A model generated the notes under the pieces. It saw only the letters and a list, made by a program, of their open reading frames with translations. It ran no database searches and was not told the DNA's origin. 63,065 bases of DNA from positions 25,496 through 88,560 of the forward strand of contig QAMW01000040.1 in NCBI GenBank assembly GCA_003150235.1. The letters run 5' to 3'. A program made the position numbers and the translations under genes. Numbering within the stretch: position 1 is the first letter of the stretch; each line of letters opens with the position of its first letter. Below are positions 23,010-32,089 of the stretch, piece after piece. This stretch comes from Bacteroidales bacterium (GTDB lineage: Bacteria > Bacteroidota > Bacteroidia > Bacteroidales > Muribaculaceae).

Positions 23010-24872
23010 ATGAAAAATTTTAAATCTATTCTGGCTGCAATAGTTACTATTGGAGCAGTATTACCCGTCTCGGCGGCTTCCGTGGATTACGGATATTGCG
23101 CCGATGAACCTGCGCAGTATGGGGCGAGCGCGTTGTCTACCACAAATTATGCGGTGATTCAGATACCTGCAGAGATTGCCGCCAAATATGCCGGTGCATC
23201 AATTACCGGTGTTAAGCTGTTGTGTCAGACCTATACATTGAACGATGTACCGGTCAACACCGTGAATGCTTTTGTCGTTGAAGATTTTGATAATTTCGCA
23301 CCTGTCATTTCAAAGGAAGCTACAGTCGAGGGTAAGGTATGGGACTCGGTTAAATTTGATGAGTCATATACCATCACCGGAGATAAGGATATTTATGTAG
23401 GTTACAGCATGAAGGCAAATCGCGCTCCTGAAACTATGCCTATTGCTTTTGATGCCGGTCCCGCAGTTCCTTATGGCGATATTGCCGGCTACAGCAATAA
23501 TAGAGGTAAGTATTTTTGGGAACATGCCGGCGACTCTGACTATGGCAATGTACTTGTTAGGGCAATAATCGAGGGCGACAATCTGCCCGGTGGCGAACTT
23601 AAGGTTCTTTCAGTTTCCGGAATCGATATTGTAAAGCCCGGGGAGAAATTCTCTGTTTCAGGCTCATTGTTTAATTCCGGTGCTGTTGCCGTGGATTCCT
23701 ACACTCTGTCATGCCGTTTTGACGGGAAAGAGATAGCATCAAAGGCGGCTGAAAGCGGTCTTGCTCCGGGTTCTGTTTTCTCATTTACATTTGATAATCT
23801 TTCCATCGAAGATAAGAAGGAGGCTGAATTGACGGTAGTCGCTGTCGTTGATGGCAAGGATGTCGCATCGGCAAGCTATACACTCGACTGCACCGACGCA
23901 ATGCTTCCCCGCAAGGTGCTTATTGAAGAATTTACGACTGCGTCATGTGGAAACTGTCCGGCGGCGCACCGTATGCTCTCGACTGTTAGTGCTGACCGTG
24001 ATGACATGATTGTCGTTGCCCATCATTCCGGTTTTGGCGTGGATAATTATACGACTACTCTTGATCAGTCATATCTTTGGTTCTATCAGATTTCTTCATG
24101 GGCTCCGGCATTTATGATGGACCGTGTGAATTTTGCTGACCAGGGCGCGGTTGCTCCCTCAGGAATGAGTTATGTCTCGACTCCTGGTCCTGTGTTATCT
24201 GTCTCGAGTGCCGATGAACTTGAAAAATTTGTGAATCTTGCCGCTGACCGTTATGCATGGCTTGATGTAAACATCGACTATACTTACGATGCCGATACAA
24301 GAAAGCTTGATGTCGAGGTGTCAGGTACTCCGGTGAAGACATTGGATGAATGGACCAATCCATCCGTGAGCGTATTTCTTGTAGAGCGTTCCGATGTGAG
24401 CTACCAGTCAGGCGTAAGCGGTGGATACACTCACCGGCATATTTTCCGTGAATCGCTCACCGGCGATCTCGGACAACTTGTTGAACTTAAGAAAGGCGAG
24501 CCATATTCCTGCAAGGTATCGACAACGATTGACGAGAAACTCGATGCCGGTGACTTGGATATCGTGGCTTTCGTCGGAAATGCCAACGGGTCGGATGCCA
24601 ATGACTGCAAGGTGTTTAATGCGGCGTCAGTGGCTATCGACATACCCTCGACCGGTATTGATACGGTTACAGGTGAGTCGTTTGTCGTGACAGGTGGTGA
24701 CGGTATGATAACCGTCTCAGGCACTTTCTCTCATGCTGCCGTATATGCCCTTAACGGAGCAGAGGTCGCTGCTTTTGATGAGGCGGGCTATGTCAATGTT
24801 GCCGCCGGTGTGTATCTTGTAAAGGTCACGACTGTCGGCGAGGTCAATACCCGTAAGGTGGTAGTAAAGTGA
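23010..24872 (+). CDS. Omp28-family secreted protein with C-terminal sorting-like domain
   Basis: A signal peptide (MKNFKSILAAIVTIGAVLPVSAA) leads a 620-aa protein. The first 200 residues form a beta-rich region, followed by a CARDB-like beta-sandwich (about 200-295). A thioredoxin-fold Omp28 domain then begins at VLIEEFTTASCGNCPAAHR, with a C-x2-C motif. The final 70 residues (SHAAVYALNGAEVAAF, then AAGVYLVKVTTVGE and RKVVVK) resemble the Por-secretion C-terminal signal domain. Omp28 relatives are surface lipoproteins or secreted proteins of unclear role; no lipobox Cys is present here. Redox activity of the CxxC is unproven. Confidence 0.8.
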   Translation: MKNFKSILAAIVTIGAVLPVSAASVDYGYCADEPAQYGASALSTTNYAVIQIPAEIAAKYAGASITGVKLLCQTYTLNDVPVNTVNAFVVEDFDNFAPVISKEATVEGKVWDSVKFDESYTITGDKDIYVGYSMKANRAPETMPIAFDAGPAVPYGDIAGYSNNRGKYFWEHAGDSDYGNVLVRAIIEGDNLPGGELKVLSVSGIDIVKPGEKFSVSGSLFNSGAVAVDSYTLSCRFDGKEIASKAAESGLAPGSVFSFTFDNLSIEDKKEAELTVVAVVDGKDVASASYTLDCTDAMLPRKVLIEEFTTASCGNCPAAHRMLSTVSADRDDMIVVAHHSGFGVDNYTTTLDQSYLWFYQISSWAPAFMMDRVNFADQGAVAPSGMSYVSTPGPVLSVSSADELEKFVNLAADRYAWLDVNIDYTYDADTRKLDVEVSGTPVKTLDEWTNPSVSVFLVERSDVSYQSGVSGGYTHRHIFRESLTGDLGQLVELKKGEPYSCKVSTTIDEKLDAGDLDIVAFVGNANGSDANDCKVFNAASVAIDIPSTGIDTVTGESFVVTGGDGMITVSGTFSHAAVYALNGAEVAAFDEAGYVNVAAGVYLVKVTTVGEVNTRKVVVK

Positions 24873-25004
24873 TATTGCGAGACACCGAAAATTATTCGAT
24901 AAAAAATTAGGTGGTTTATATAGGAAATTTATTAAATTCGCGGTGTGAAGAGTCGCGCTGAGGCGCGGCTTACTAAAGATGATAATAAATTAAACCCTGA
25001 TATT

Positions 25005-25550
25005 ATGATATTCAATTTTCGACTTGTGTCAGATGAGGTGGACAACTTCCGACGCGAAATCAATATCGATGCCGACGCGACATTTCTGGATTTAAGGAAT
25101 GCTATCTGTGACTCGGTAGGCTATGACAAAAACCAGATGTGTTCATTCTTCCTTTGCGACAACAACTGGGAGAAAGGCAAGGAAATCACACTTGAGGATA
25201 TGGGCTCCGACTCCGATGAAGATATTTATCTGATGGATGAGACCGTTTTGAGCGATTTTGTCGATGACGGACAGAGGCTTATATTCGTGTTTGATTATAT
25301 GACCGACCGCTGTTTCTTCATAGAGATGAAGAAAAGTATTCCCGGCAAGAACTTGAAGGATCCCGTATGCGTGGCTTCCATGGGCACTGCTCCCGCTCAG
25401 ATGATGGATATCGATGAGTTTGAAGCCAAGAACACGGCGGCTGTCACCCAAGGCGCTGATGATTTTGACGAAGAGTTTTACGGCAGCGATGAGTATAATG
25501 ACGATGAGTTTGATGCTGCCGGATTTGACGAAATGACATTTGAAGATTAA
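25005..25550 (+). CDS. IS1096 passenger TnpR / pRiA4b ORF-3-like protein
   Basis: The 181-aa protein starts at ATG 25005, since the longer upstream frame lacks family similarity. It has the pattern of plasmid pRiA4b ORF-3 domain proteins (PF07929): RREINIDADATFLDLRNAICDSVGY, then an acidic central loop, GQRLIFVFDYMTDRCFFIEM, and a strongly acidic C-terminal tail of about 35 residues. Despite the family name there is no transposon context. Such proteins are common chromosomal genes in Bacteroidales with unknown function. A perfect hairpin follows directly. Confidence 0.75.
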   Translation: MIFNFRLVSDEVDNFRREINIDADATFLDLRNAICDSVGYDKNQMCSFFLCDNNWEKGKEITLEDMGSDSDEDIYLMDETVLSDFVDDGQRLIFVFDYMTDRCFFIEMKKSIPGKNLKDPVCVASMGTAPAQMMDIDEFEAKNTAAVTQGADDFDEEFYGSDEYNDDEFDAAGFDEMTFED

Positions 25551-25578
25551 GCGGAAATCCGCATTGAATAAACTTTTG

Positions 25579-25622
25579 AAATTCCGTGGTCGTTAATTAG
25601 GAGTCAACGACCACGGAATTTT
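25579..25622 (+). terminator. Perfect 16-bp hairpin abutting the kup start codon
   Basis: AAATTCCGTGGTCGTT (25579-25594) and its exact complement (25607-25622) surround a 12-base loop, followed by a T-rich run into kup. The stem ends three bases before the kup ATG, so it can act as terminator of the upstream gene and would also bury the kup ribosome-binding region. Confidence 0.85.
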
Positions 25623-25625
25623 TAT

Positions 25626-27584
25626 ATGTCACAAGAAAGAATATTATCCTCATCACAGTCGGCTCATAAGGTGACGGCAATGGCGCTCCTTGTCACTATC
25701 GGGATTGTGTTTGGCGACATCGGCACATCGCCGCTCTATGTAATGAAGGCTATAACCGGAGTCAATCCCGATTATAATGCCGATTATATAATAGGGGCGG
25801 TGTCCTGCATAATATGGACTCTCACGTTACAGACCACTCTGAAGTATGTGGTCATTGCATTGCGAGCCGACAACAAAGGCGAAGGGGGCATACTTGCGCT
25901 ATATTCGCTTGTAAAGCGTTTACCCCATAAATGGCTGTATGTGCCTGCCGTGGTAGGAGCGAGTACATTGATTGCCGACGGGGTGATAACACCTGCGGTG
26001 ACCGTGACATCGGCGATAGAGGGAATAAGGGTGCTTGACAGCTCCGCTCCGGTGGTGCCGGTGGTGATACTTATAATCACCGCGGTATTTTTTGTGCAGC
26101 CGTTCGGTACCAAGGCGATAGGACGATTGTTTGGTCCATTCATGTTGTTGTGGTTTCTGATGCTCGGAGTAATGGGCGCTTTACATCTCGGCGATGCACC
26201 AGCGATACTTAAGGCGTTCAATCCGTATTATGCGGTAATGCTGCTTGTCAATTATCCCTTCTGGTTTCTGATTCTCGGGGCGGTATTCTTGTGTACTACC
26301 GGAGCGGAAGCCCTTTATTCCGATCTTGGTCATTGTGGGCGGATGAATATCACATACTCATGGATATTTGTCAAGATAATGCTCATACTCAATTATCTCG
26401 GACAAGGTGCATGGCTTATCGGTAAGGGGGAGGTTGAGCCGGGTATAAATCCGTTCTATTCCATAATGCCGGGGAATTTTCTTGTCGTAGGCATTCTGAT
26501 GTCGACCGGCGCCGCGATTATCGCCAGTCAGGCTCTGTTGAGCGGTTCGTTTACAATATTCAGCGAGGCGATGGGACTCGATTTCTGGCCGCGTCTGAAA
26601 GTGAAATATCCTTCGGTATTAAAAGGTCAACTCTATATCCCGTTGGTAAACTGCTTCCTTTATGTCGGATGTATCGTCACGGTATTGTTGTTCCGTACAT
26701 CATCGGCTATGGAGGCGGCGTATGGACTTGCAATCACCGTCACCATGCTTATGACCACTATATTGCTCGGATTCTATCTGCATCATAAAGGGGTGAGCAG
26801 ATGGATTGTAATCCTCTTTATGGCGGTATTTATCGCTATCGAAGGAGTATTCCTGGTGTCCAATATGTTTAAATTCCTTCACGGAGGCTGGTACACATTG
26901 CTTCTTGCAGGAATAATCTGCGCCATAATGCTGTTCTGGAGACGAGCCAGGAATATACGCAATAGTTATATCGAGTATAAGGATTTTGACAGCAACCTGA
27001 ATATCATAAAGGCAATCAGTAATGACTGCGAAATACCTAAATATGCTGCCAATGTGGTGTACATCAGTAAGTCGGAATCACCCGACAAGGTGGAGAGCAA
27101 ATTGCTTTACTCGATTATTAACAAGCACCCTAAACGTGCCGATCACTATTGGGTGATACGTGTACATTACGATGACGCACCCGACACGCTTGAATACAAG
27201 TATGATATATTGATACCACACACACTGGTTAGCATTGATATTACCATCGGATTCCGCATACAGCCTCAGGTAAGCGTGTATCTCCGTCAGATCGTCGAGG
27301 ACCTTGTGGCTGCAGGGGAGATAGACCTTACAAGCAGTTATCCTTCCCTGAGAGAGTATGGAATAGCCGGCGATTTTCGGTTTATCATCATCCACAGGGT
27401 ATTTTCTCCGTCAAGCAATTGTCCGGCATCTTATCGGCTTGTGATGGGTATATATGGTTTTTTGCGCCATATAGGACTTAGCGATGAAAAGGCGTTGGGG
27501 CTTGATACAAGCAGTGTCACTGTGGAAAATGTTCCGCTCATAATCACCACCGGTGTCTCGCGCCGCATACGATGTGTGAAATGA
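25626..27584 (+). CDS. kup: Kup-type potassium uptake protein
   Basis: Kup is a proton-coupled K+ importer. The 652-aa protein has about 12 membrane helices with the family signature LVTIGIVFGDIGTSPLYVMKAITG at residues 21-44, followed by KYVVIALRADNKGEGGILALYSL and ADGVITPAVTVTSAIEG. A cytoplasmic C-terminal domain follows from about residue 440, as usual. The ATG at 25626 is the only start that keeps the first helix whole. It lies three bases after a perfect hairpin, so initiation probably needs that structure to be opened or absent. Confidence 0.95.
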   Translation: MSQERILSSSQSAHKVTAMALLVTIGIVFGDIGTSPLYVMKAITGVNPDYNADYIIGAVSCIIWTLTLQTTLKYVVIALRADNKGEGGILALYSLVKRLPHKWLYVPAVVGASTLIADGVITPAVTVTSAIEGIRVLDSSAPVVPVVILIITAVFFVQPFGTKAIGRLFGPFMLLWFLMLGVMGALHLGDAPAILKAFNPYYAVMLLVNYPFWFLILGAVFLCTTGAEALYSDLGHCGRMNITYSWIFVKIMLILNYLGQGAWLIGKGEVEPGINPFYSIMPGNFLVVGILMSTGAAIIASQALLSGSFTIFSEAMGLDFWPRLKVKYPSVLKGQLYIPLVNCFLYVGCIVTVLLFRTSSAMEAAYGLAITVTMLMTTILLGFYLHHKGVSRWIVILFMAVFIAIEGVFLVSNMFKFLHGGWYTLLLAGIICAIMLFWRRARNIRNSYIEYKDFDSNLNIIKAISNDCEIPKYAANVVYISKSESPDKVESKLLYSIINKHPKRADHYWVIRVHYDDAPDTLEYKYDILIPHTLVSIDITIGFRIQPQVSVYLRQIVEDLVAAGEIDLTSSYPSLREYGIAGDFRFIIIHRVFSPSSNCPASYRLVMGIYGFLRHIGLSDEKALGLDTSSVTVENVPLIITTGVSRRIRCVK

Positions 27585-27608
27585 TTTTTTGACTATTGGC
27601 GTTCATAG

Positions 27609-27640
27609 TTTGTGGCAACGGGAAAAATAATGTAAATTTG
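27609..27640 (+). promoter_or_regulatory. Promoter of the receiver/PEP-synthase-like gene
   Basis: TTTG (27609-27612) is followed after 20 bases by TAAATTTG (27633-27640), a perfect consensus pair, with the ATG at 27661 about 20 bases beyond. Confidence 0.85.
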
Positions 27641-27651
27641 TTACATTATTT
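27625..27651. promoter_or_regulatory. Palindrome centred on the -7 box, candidate operator
   Basis: AAATAATGTAA and TTACATTATTT are perfect 11-bp inverted arms around the five-base centre ATTTG, which is part of the -7 element. A dimeric regulator bound here would block the promoter. Confidence 0.65.
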
Positions 27652-27660
27652 CTGCTGACC

Positions 27661-30621
27661 ATGAACGAGGAAAGTTTAAGCCAATTATATCTGAAAGACA
27701 CCGCGTTTCAGAATTTGATGCAGCGGCGTATATTTAATGTCTTGCTGGTGGCATCGCCTTATGATGCCTTCATGATGGAAGAAGACGGCAGGGTTGAGGA
27801 GCAGCTTTATTTTGAATATGTGGCACTCAATCTTAGCTCGCCCCCGCGTGTCACCCGTGTGTCACGTCCGTCCGAAGCTCTCGACCTGCTTGATGCAAAG
27901 CGTTTTGACCTTATCATCATGATGCCGGGTATTGACCTGAGCGAGACATTCTCCGGTGCGAAAAAGATAAAAGAGTTATACCCGGATATTCCGATTGTAG
28001 TTCTTACCCCTTTTTCCAAGGAGGTGTCACGTCGCCTTGCAAAAGAGGACCTTACGGCAGTAGACTATGTATTCAGCTGGCTCGGCAATGTCGACCTGCT
28101 GCTTGCCATCATAAAGCTGCTTGAAGACAAGATGAATGCCGATAATGACATAAACGAGGTCGGTGTGCAGATGATACTTCTTGTCGAGGATTCCGTGAGA
28201 TTCTATTCTTCCGTGCTTCCGATTATATATAAATTTTTGCTTAAACAGTCTCTGATATTCTCCACGGAGGCACTCAACGAGCATGAGCAGATGCTCCGTA
28301 TGCGCGGGCGTCCAAAAGTTATGCTTGCGCGTGACTACGAGGAGGCGGTGGAACTCTACCGGCTATATGGCAAGAATGTGCTCGGTGTTATTTCCGATGT
28401 GTCGTTCAAGCACGGTGGTGTCAAAGACCCTCATGCCGGACTTGAGCTTGCCGCTTATCTGAGAGAGAAAGATCCTTATCTGCCTATCATAATGGAGTCA
28501 TCGGAAGAGGAGAACGCCCCGAAAGTGAAGGCTTTCGGAGGTGTGTTTATCGACAAGAATTCCAAGAAGTTTCCGGTTGACCTCGGTGATGCGATACGCA
28601 AGGACTTCGGATTCGGCGATTTTGTCATACGTGACCCGGAAACCGGTGAGGAACTTCTGCGCATACATGACCTTAAGGATTTGCAGAGACATATCTTCGA
28701 TATCCCGGCGAAATCACTTTTCTATCACGCATCTTACAATGACATATCGCGTTGGCTTTACTCGCGTGCGCTTTTCCCTATTGCAGAGGTCATAAAGAGT
28801 CACCGCTTCAAGAATATCGAGGAGGCTCCGGCTGTGCGACAGCTGTTTTTTGACCTTATAGTAAAGTACCGTAAGATGAAAAACCGGGGTGTCGTGGCTA
28901 TTTTCCGCAAAGACCGGTTTGACCATTATTCCAACTTTGCCCGTATCGGGCAAGGCTCCTTGGGCGGAAAAGGCAGAGGTCTTGCATTCATTGACTCGAT
29001 AATAAAGAAAAATCCGATATGTGACAACTTTGACGGTGTCACGGTTACAATCCCTCGCACAGTGGTGATATGCACCGATATATTCGATGAGTTCATGGAG
29101 ACCAACAATCTCTATCCTGTGGCGCTCTCTGACCAAAGCGACGAGGTGATATTGAAATATTTTCTGCAGGCACGTCTGCCTGAACGTCTTATCGAAGATT
29201 TCTTCGCGCTTTTTGAAGTGGTCGACAAGCCCCTTGCCATACGTAGTTCCAGCCTGCTTGAGGATTCCCATTATCAGCCGTTTGCAGGCATCTATTCCAC
29301 CTACATGATTCCTCATGTAGAAGACCGCTATGAGATGCTTGCCATGCTGAGTGACGCTATAAAAAGTGTATATGCCTCAGTGTTTTATGCCGACAGCAAG
29401 GCATATATGACCGCAACAAGCAACGTCATTGACCAGGAGAAGATGGCGGTTATCATACAGGAGGTTGTCGGCAAGCAGGTCGGTGATTATTATTTCCCGT
29501 CATTCTCCGGAGTCGGTCGCTCGCTAAACTATTACCCTATCAACGATGAAGTGCCCGAGGATGGAGTGGTTGAGACTGCCGTGGGGCTGGGAAAATATAT
29601 TGTTGACGGCGGCTTGAGCCTGCGTTTCTCGCCGCGTCATGCCGACAAGGTACTCCAGACATCAACGCTTGACCTCGCCCTGCGCGATACCCAGACACGT
29701 TTTTATGCTCTTGACATGAAGCGCGGAGTCGAGGAGGATTTCAAGGTTGATGACGGATTCAATATCGCCAAACCCCGTATACAGGATGTAGCGGCAACAG
29801 GTGCGCTGCGTTATCTTGTGTCGACCTACGACTTCCGTGACCAGATAATACGTGACTGTGACGAGGGGGAGGGTAGAAGAGTGGTTACATTTGCCAATGT
29901 GCTTCAGCACGGAGTATTCCCTCTTGCCCAGATTACTGATTTCATGCTTTCCAAAGGACAGGAAGAGATGGGGCGACCTGTGGAAATCGAATTTGCCGGA
30001 GTACTCGATATAACAGATAAGGGCAAAGGTACACTGTACTGGTTGCAGATACGCCCGATTGTCGAGCGTAAGGATATTGTGGATGAAAGTGTGCTTTCAT
30101 TACCCGATGACCGATTGATCCTGCGAAGCAACACTGCGCTCGGTCACGGCAATATAGAAAATGTGAGAGCTGTCATCTATGTTCGTCCTGAAAATTTCTC
30201 TTCGTCAAATAATTCTCTAATTGCAAGGGAAATTGAAAAAATAAATCGTACCTTTACGGAGCGTAACGAAGGTTATGTTCTGATAGGTCCCGGTCGTTGG
30301 GGCTCAAGCGACACCGCTCTTGGTATTCCGGTCAAGTGGCCGCATATATCATCGGCGCGGCTTATTGTCGAGTCATCGCTGAGCAATTATCGTATCGAGC
30401 CGAGTCAGGGTACTCATTTCTTTCAAAACCTGACATCTTTCGGAGTAGGATACTTTACCATAAATCCGGCGTCAAACGATGGCATTTATGATGTGGATTA
30501 CCTTAACCGGATGCCTGCTGAATATGAGAGCGATTTCCTCCGGATTGTGAGGTTTGACTCTCCGCTGGTGATTGGCATTAATGGCAGAAAAGGAGTCGGG
30601 GTAGTTGTAAAACCGGAATGA
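27661..30621 (+). CDS. PEP/pyruvate-binding (PPDK_N) protein with two receiver domains
   Basis: The 986-aa soluble protein has a first receiver-like domain (about residues 25-155) lacking the phospho-acceptor Asp (LIIMMPGID). A second receiver (about 168-325) has the acidic pair in LLVEDS, the acceptor Asp in GVISDVSF, and a Lys in FIDKNSK. A PEP-synthase-type ATP-grasp domain follows from about 430, with IGQGSLGGKGRGLAFID, PLAIRSSSLLEDSHYQPFAG, ETAVGLGKYIVDGG and LYWLQIRPIVER. The swivelling phosphohistidine domain and the PEP-binding barrel of real PEP synthase are missing. About 190 C-terminal residues have no recognised domain (GYVLIGPGRWGSSDTALG). It is therefore probably a signalling or phosphotransfer enzyme rather than a gluconeogenic one. 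Confidence 0.85.
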   Translation: MNEESLSQLYLKDTAFQNLMQRRIFNVLLVASPYDAFMMEEDGRVEEQLYFEYVALNLSSPPRVTRVSRPSEALDLLDAKRFDLIIMMPGIDLSETFSGAKKIKELYPDIPIVVLTPFSKEVSRRLAKEDLTAVDYVFSWLGNVDLLLAIIKLLEDKMNADNDINEVGVQMILLVEDSVRFYSSVLPIIYKFLLKQSLIFSTEALNEHEQMLRMRGRPKVMLARDYEEAVELYRLYGKNVLGVISDVSFKHGGVKDPHAGLELAAYLREKDPYLPIIMESSEEENAPKVKAFGGVFIDKNSKKFPVDLGDAIRKDFGFGDFVIRDPETGEELLRIHDLKDLQRHIFDIPAKSLFYHASYNDISRWLYSRALFPIAEVIKSHRFKNIEEAPAVRQLFFDLIVKYRKMKNRGVVAIFRKDRFDHYSNFARIGQGSLGGKGRGLAFIDSIIKKNPICDNFDGVTVTIPRTVVICTDIFDEFMETNNLYPVALSDQSDEVILKYFLQARLPERLIEDFFALFEVVDKPLAIRSSSLLEDSHYQPFAGIYSTYMIPHVEDRYEMLAMLSDAIKSVYASVFYADSKAYMTATSNVIDQEKMAVIIQEVVGKQVGDYYFPSFSGVGRSLNYYPINDEVPEDGVVETAVGLGKYIVDGGLSLRFSPRHADKVLQTSTLDLALRDTQTRFYALDMKRGVEEDFKVDDGFNIAKPRIQDVAATGALRYLVSTYDFRDQIIRDCDEGEGRRVVTFANVLQHGVFPLAQITDFMLSKGQEEMGRPVEIEFAGVLDITDKGKGTLYWLQIRPIVERKDIVDESVLSLPDDRLILRSNTALGHGNIENVRAVIYVRPENFSSSNNSLIAREIEKINRTFTERNEGYVLIGPGRWGSSDTALGIPVKWPHISSARLIVESSLSNYRIEPSQGTHFFQNLTSFGVGYFTINPASNDGIYDVDYLNRMPAEYESDFLRIVRFDSPLVIGINGRKGVGVVVKPE

Positions 30622-30655
30622 GCACAGTTTTTTGTAATGGAATAACAGACTTGAC

Positions 30656-32059
30656 ATGTCATTTTTTAATTCAGTATTAAGGGCTTTCGGTTTCGGTCAT
30701 GACGAAGATGATTATGACGATGCCCCCTCGGCACTTGTTACCCCGTACAAGCGGTTGCAGGATGCTGACACGGTCTCTGTCGTGGAAACGAAAGAAGAAA
30801 AGGGAGAGGACGCAGTTGTCGCAGAGCCGGAAACAGAGTTGTTTCCGATGGATTTCTTCGATGCCATACTTGAAGTGTTTAACAATGCGCAGCCTGACTT
30901 TGTAAAGCAGTGCATTGACCGTGATGCCCAGCGCAGATATCTCTACGATACACTCGGCAATTCTTTCAAGGAGTATCTTGCAAAATGTCATAATGACATG
31001 GAAGACAATTTCTTGAAAAAGTCCCGGAATGAGGCTAAAAAATACCATGATGAGATATCCGGACTCCAGGAGCGTTGCCGGAACATTCAGGAGAAAGAAG
31101 ATGAACTGAAACAGCGTCAGCTCAGTGCCGACCGTCAGAAACGAGCTCTTTCCGATAAGGTGCGTGAACTTGAAAGTCAAATCGTGTCGCTCGAAGCGGA
31201 AAAGGAGCAGTTTATACTTGAAAACAGGAGCCTTGTCAATAAATTGAAAATAGCCGGTGTGCTTGAGGCGGATGCAGCCGCCGGTGCAGGTGTGTCGATA
31301 GAAGAGTTTGGGGCATTGCGTGTCAAGCTCGATGAGTCGCAGTCTGAAAATGAAAAATTACATGCAGAGATTGACCGTCTGAATGCTGAAGTTCTTGAGA
31401 ATGCTGAACTCTATAAGACCAAGATGTCTATGTCCGACAAGATGTTAAGCGATTTGCGTAATAATAATGCTGTAAACCGGAAGGATCTTGATGATGCCAT
31501 AGCCTCAAAGAATGAACTGCAGGTCAAATATGAGGAATCGGTGTCAAAAGTCATGGCTTTGTCTTCCGAACTTGCAGAGGCAAACTCCTTGTTGGAAGAA
31601 GTCAAGCAAGAGATGATTGACAAGATGGCTAAGGTCGAGGACGTATTGGCACGGCGTGATGAAAAAATACGTGCACTGAAGGAGCAAAAAGAAGCACAGG
31701 CGATAAAAGTGATGTCGCTTGAAAAGGAGGTTGACAACTTGAAAGAATCTCTTGAAGAGAGCATCGGCAATAGCGCTGCCAAGGAAATAGAGTTGAAGAA
31801 AGCGCAGGAAGCTCTGGCTGAGGTGACGGAGAAGAATGTGACGGAAGAGAAACCGAAGCGCCGGAGGGCTTCCAAGAAATCCATGCCTAAGATTTCTGCA
31901 ATCGATGACACCCTTGACAGCACCGAATGGCTGATTGCCACTCCCCCGGAAGGAGTTGTCGCAAAGAGTGTAGGGATGGTTTCCGATGCCGATTTCGGCT
32001 ATCAGGAGCCTCCGCGCAAGCAGACACCTGACAACGCGGCACAGATGTCGCTATTTTAA
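30656..32059 (+). CDS. Coiled-coil protein, hypothetical
   Basis: The 467-aa protein has a short N-terminal region with an acidic stretch (GHDEDDYDDAP) and a small folded part around residues 60-115 (FFDAILEVFNNAQPDFVKQCIDRDAQ). A long coiled coil from about 115 to 395 follows, rich in Glu, Lys and Leu heptads. The C-terminus has a basic patch (EKPKRRRASKKSMPK) and a tail. No signal peptide or membrane helix is seen, so it is cytoplasmic. It lies 34 bases after the receiver/ATP-grasp gene and 30 before the DPP IV gene, probably in one operon. A structural or scaffold role is plausible. Confidence 0.8.
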   Translation: MSFFNSVLRAFGFGHDEDDYDDAPSALVTPYKRLQDADTVSVVETKEEKGEDAVVAEPETELFPMDFFDAILEVFNNAQPDFVKQCIDRDAQRRYLYDTLGNSFKEYLAKCHNDMEDNFLKKSRNEAKKYHDEISGLQERCRNIQEKEDELKQRQLSADRQKRALSDKVRELESQIVSLEAEKEQFILENRSLVNKLKIAGVLEADAAAGAGVSIEEFGALRVKLDESQSENEKLHAEIDRLNAEVLENAELYKTKMSMSDKMLSDLRNNNAVNRKDLDDAIASKNELQVKYEESVSKVMALSSELAEANSLLEEVKQEMIDKMAKVEDVLARRDEKIRALKEQKEAQAIKVMSLEKEVDNLKESLEESIGNSAAKEIELKKAQEALAEVTEKNVTEEKPKRRRASKKSMPKISAIDDTLDSTEWLIATPPEGVVAKSVGMVSDADFGYQEPPRKQTPDNAAQMSLF

Positions 32060-32089
32060 TAATCCAATGAAACAAATAGATTTTCAGCA

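Noticed and set aside
25005..25550. Mobile element implied by the TnpR-passenger family name
   Set aside because: No transposase, terminal repeats or resolvase motif is nearby; the family name is historical.
25579..25622. Riboswitch controlling kup
   Set aside because: Only a single simple hairpin is present; no multi-helix conserved aptamer was recognised.
27661..30621. Annotation as PEP synthase (ppsA)
   Set aside because: The phosphohistidine and PEP-binding domains are not present and two receiver domains precede the ATP-grasp part.
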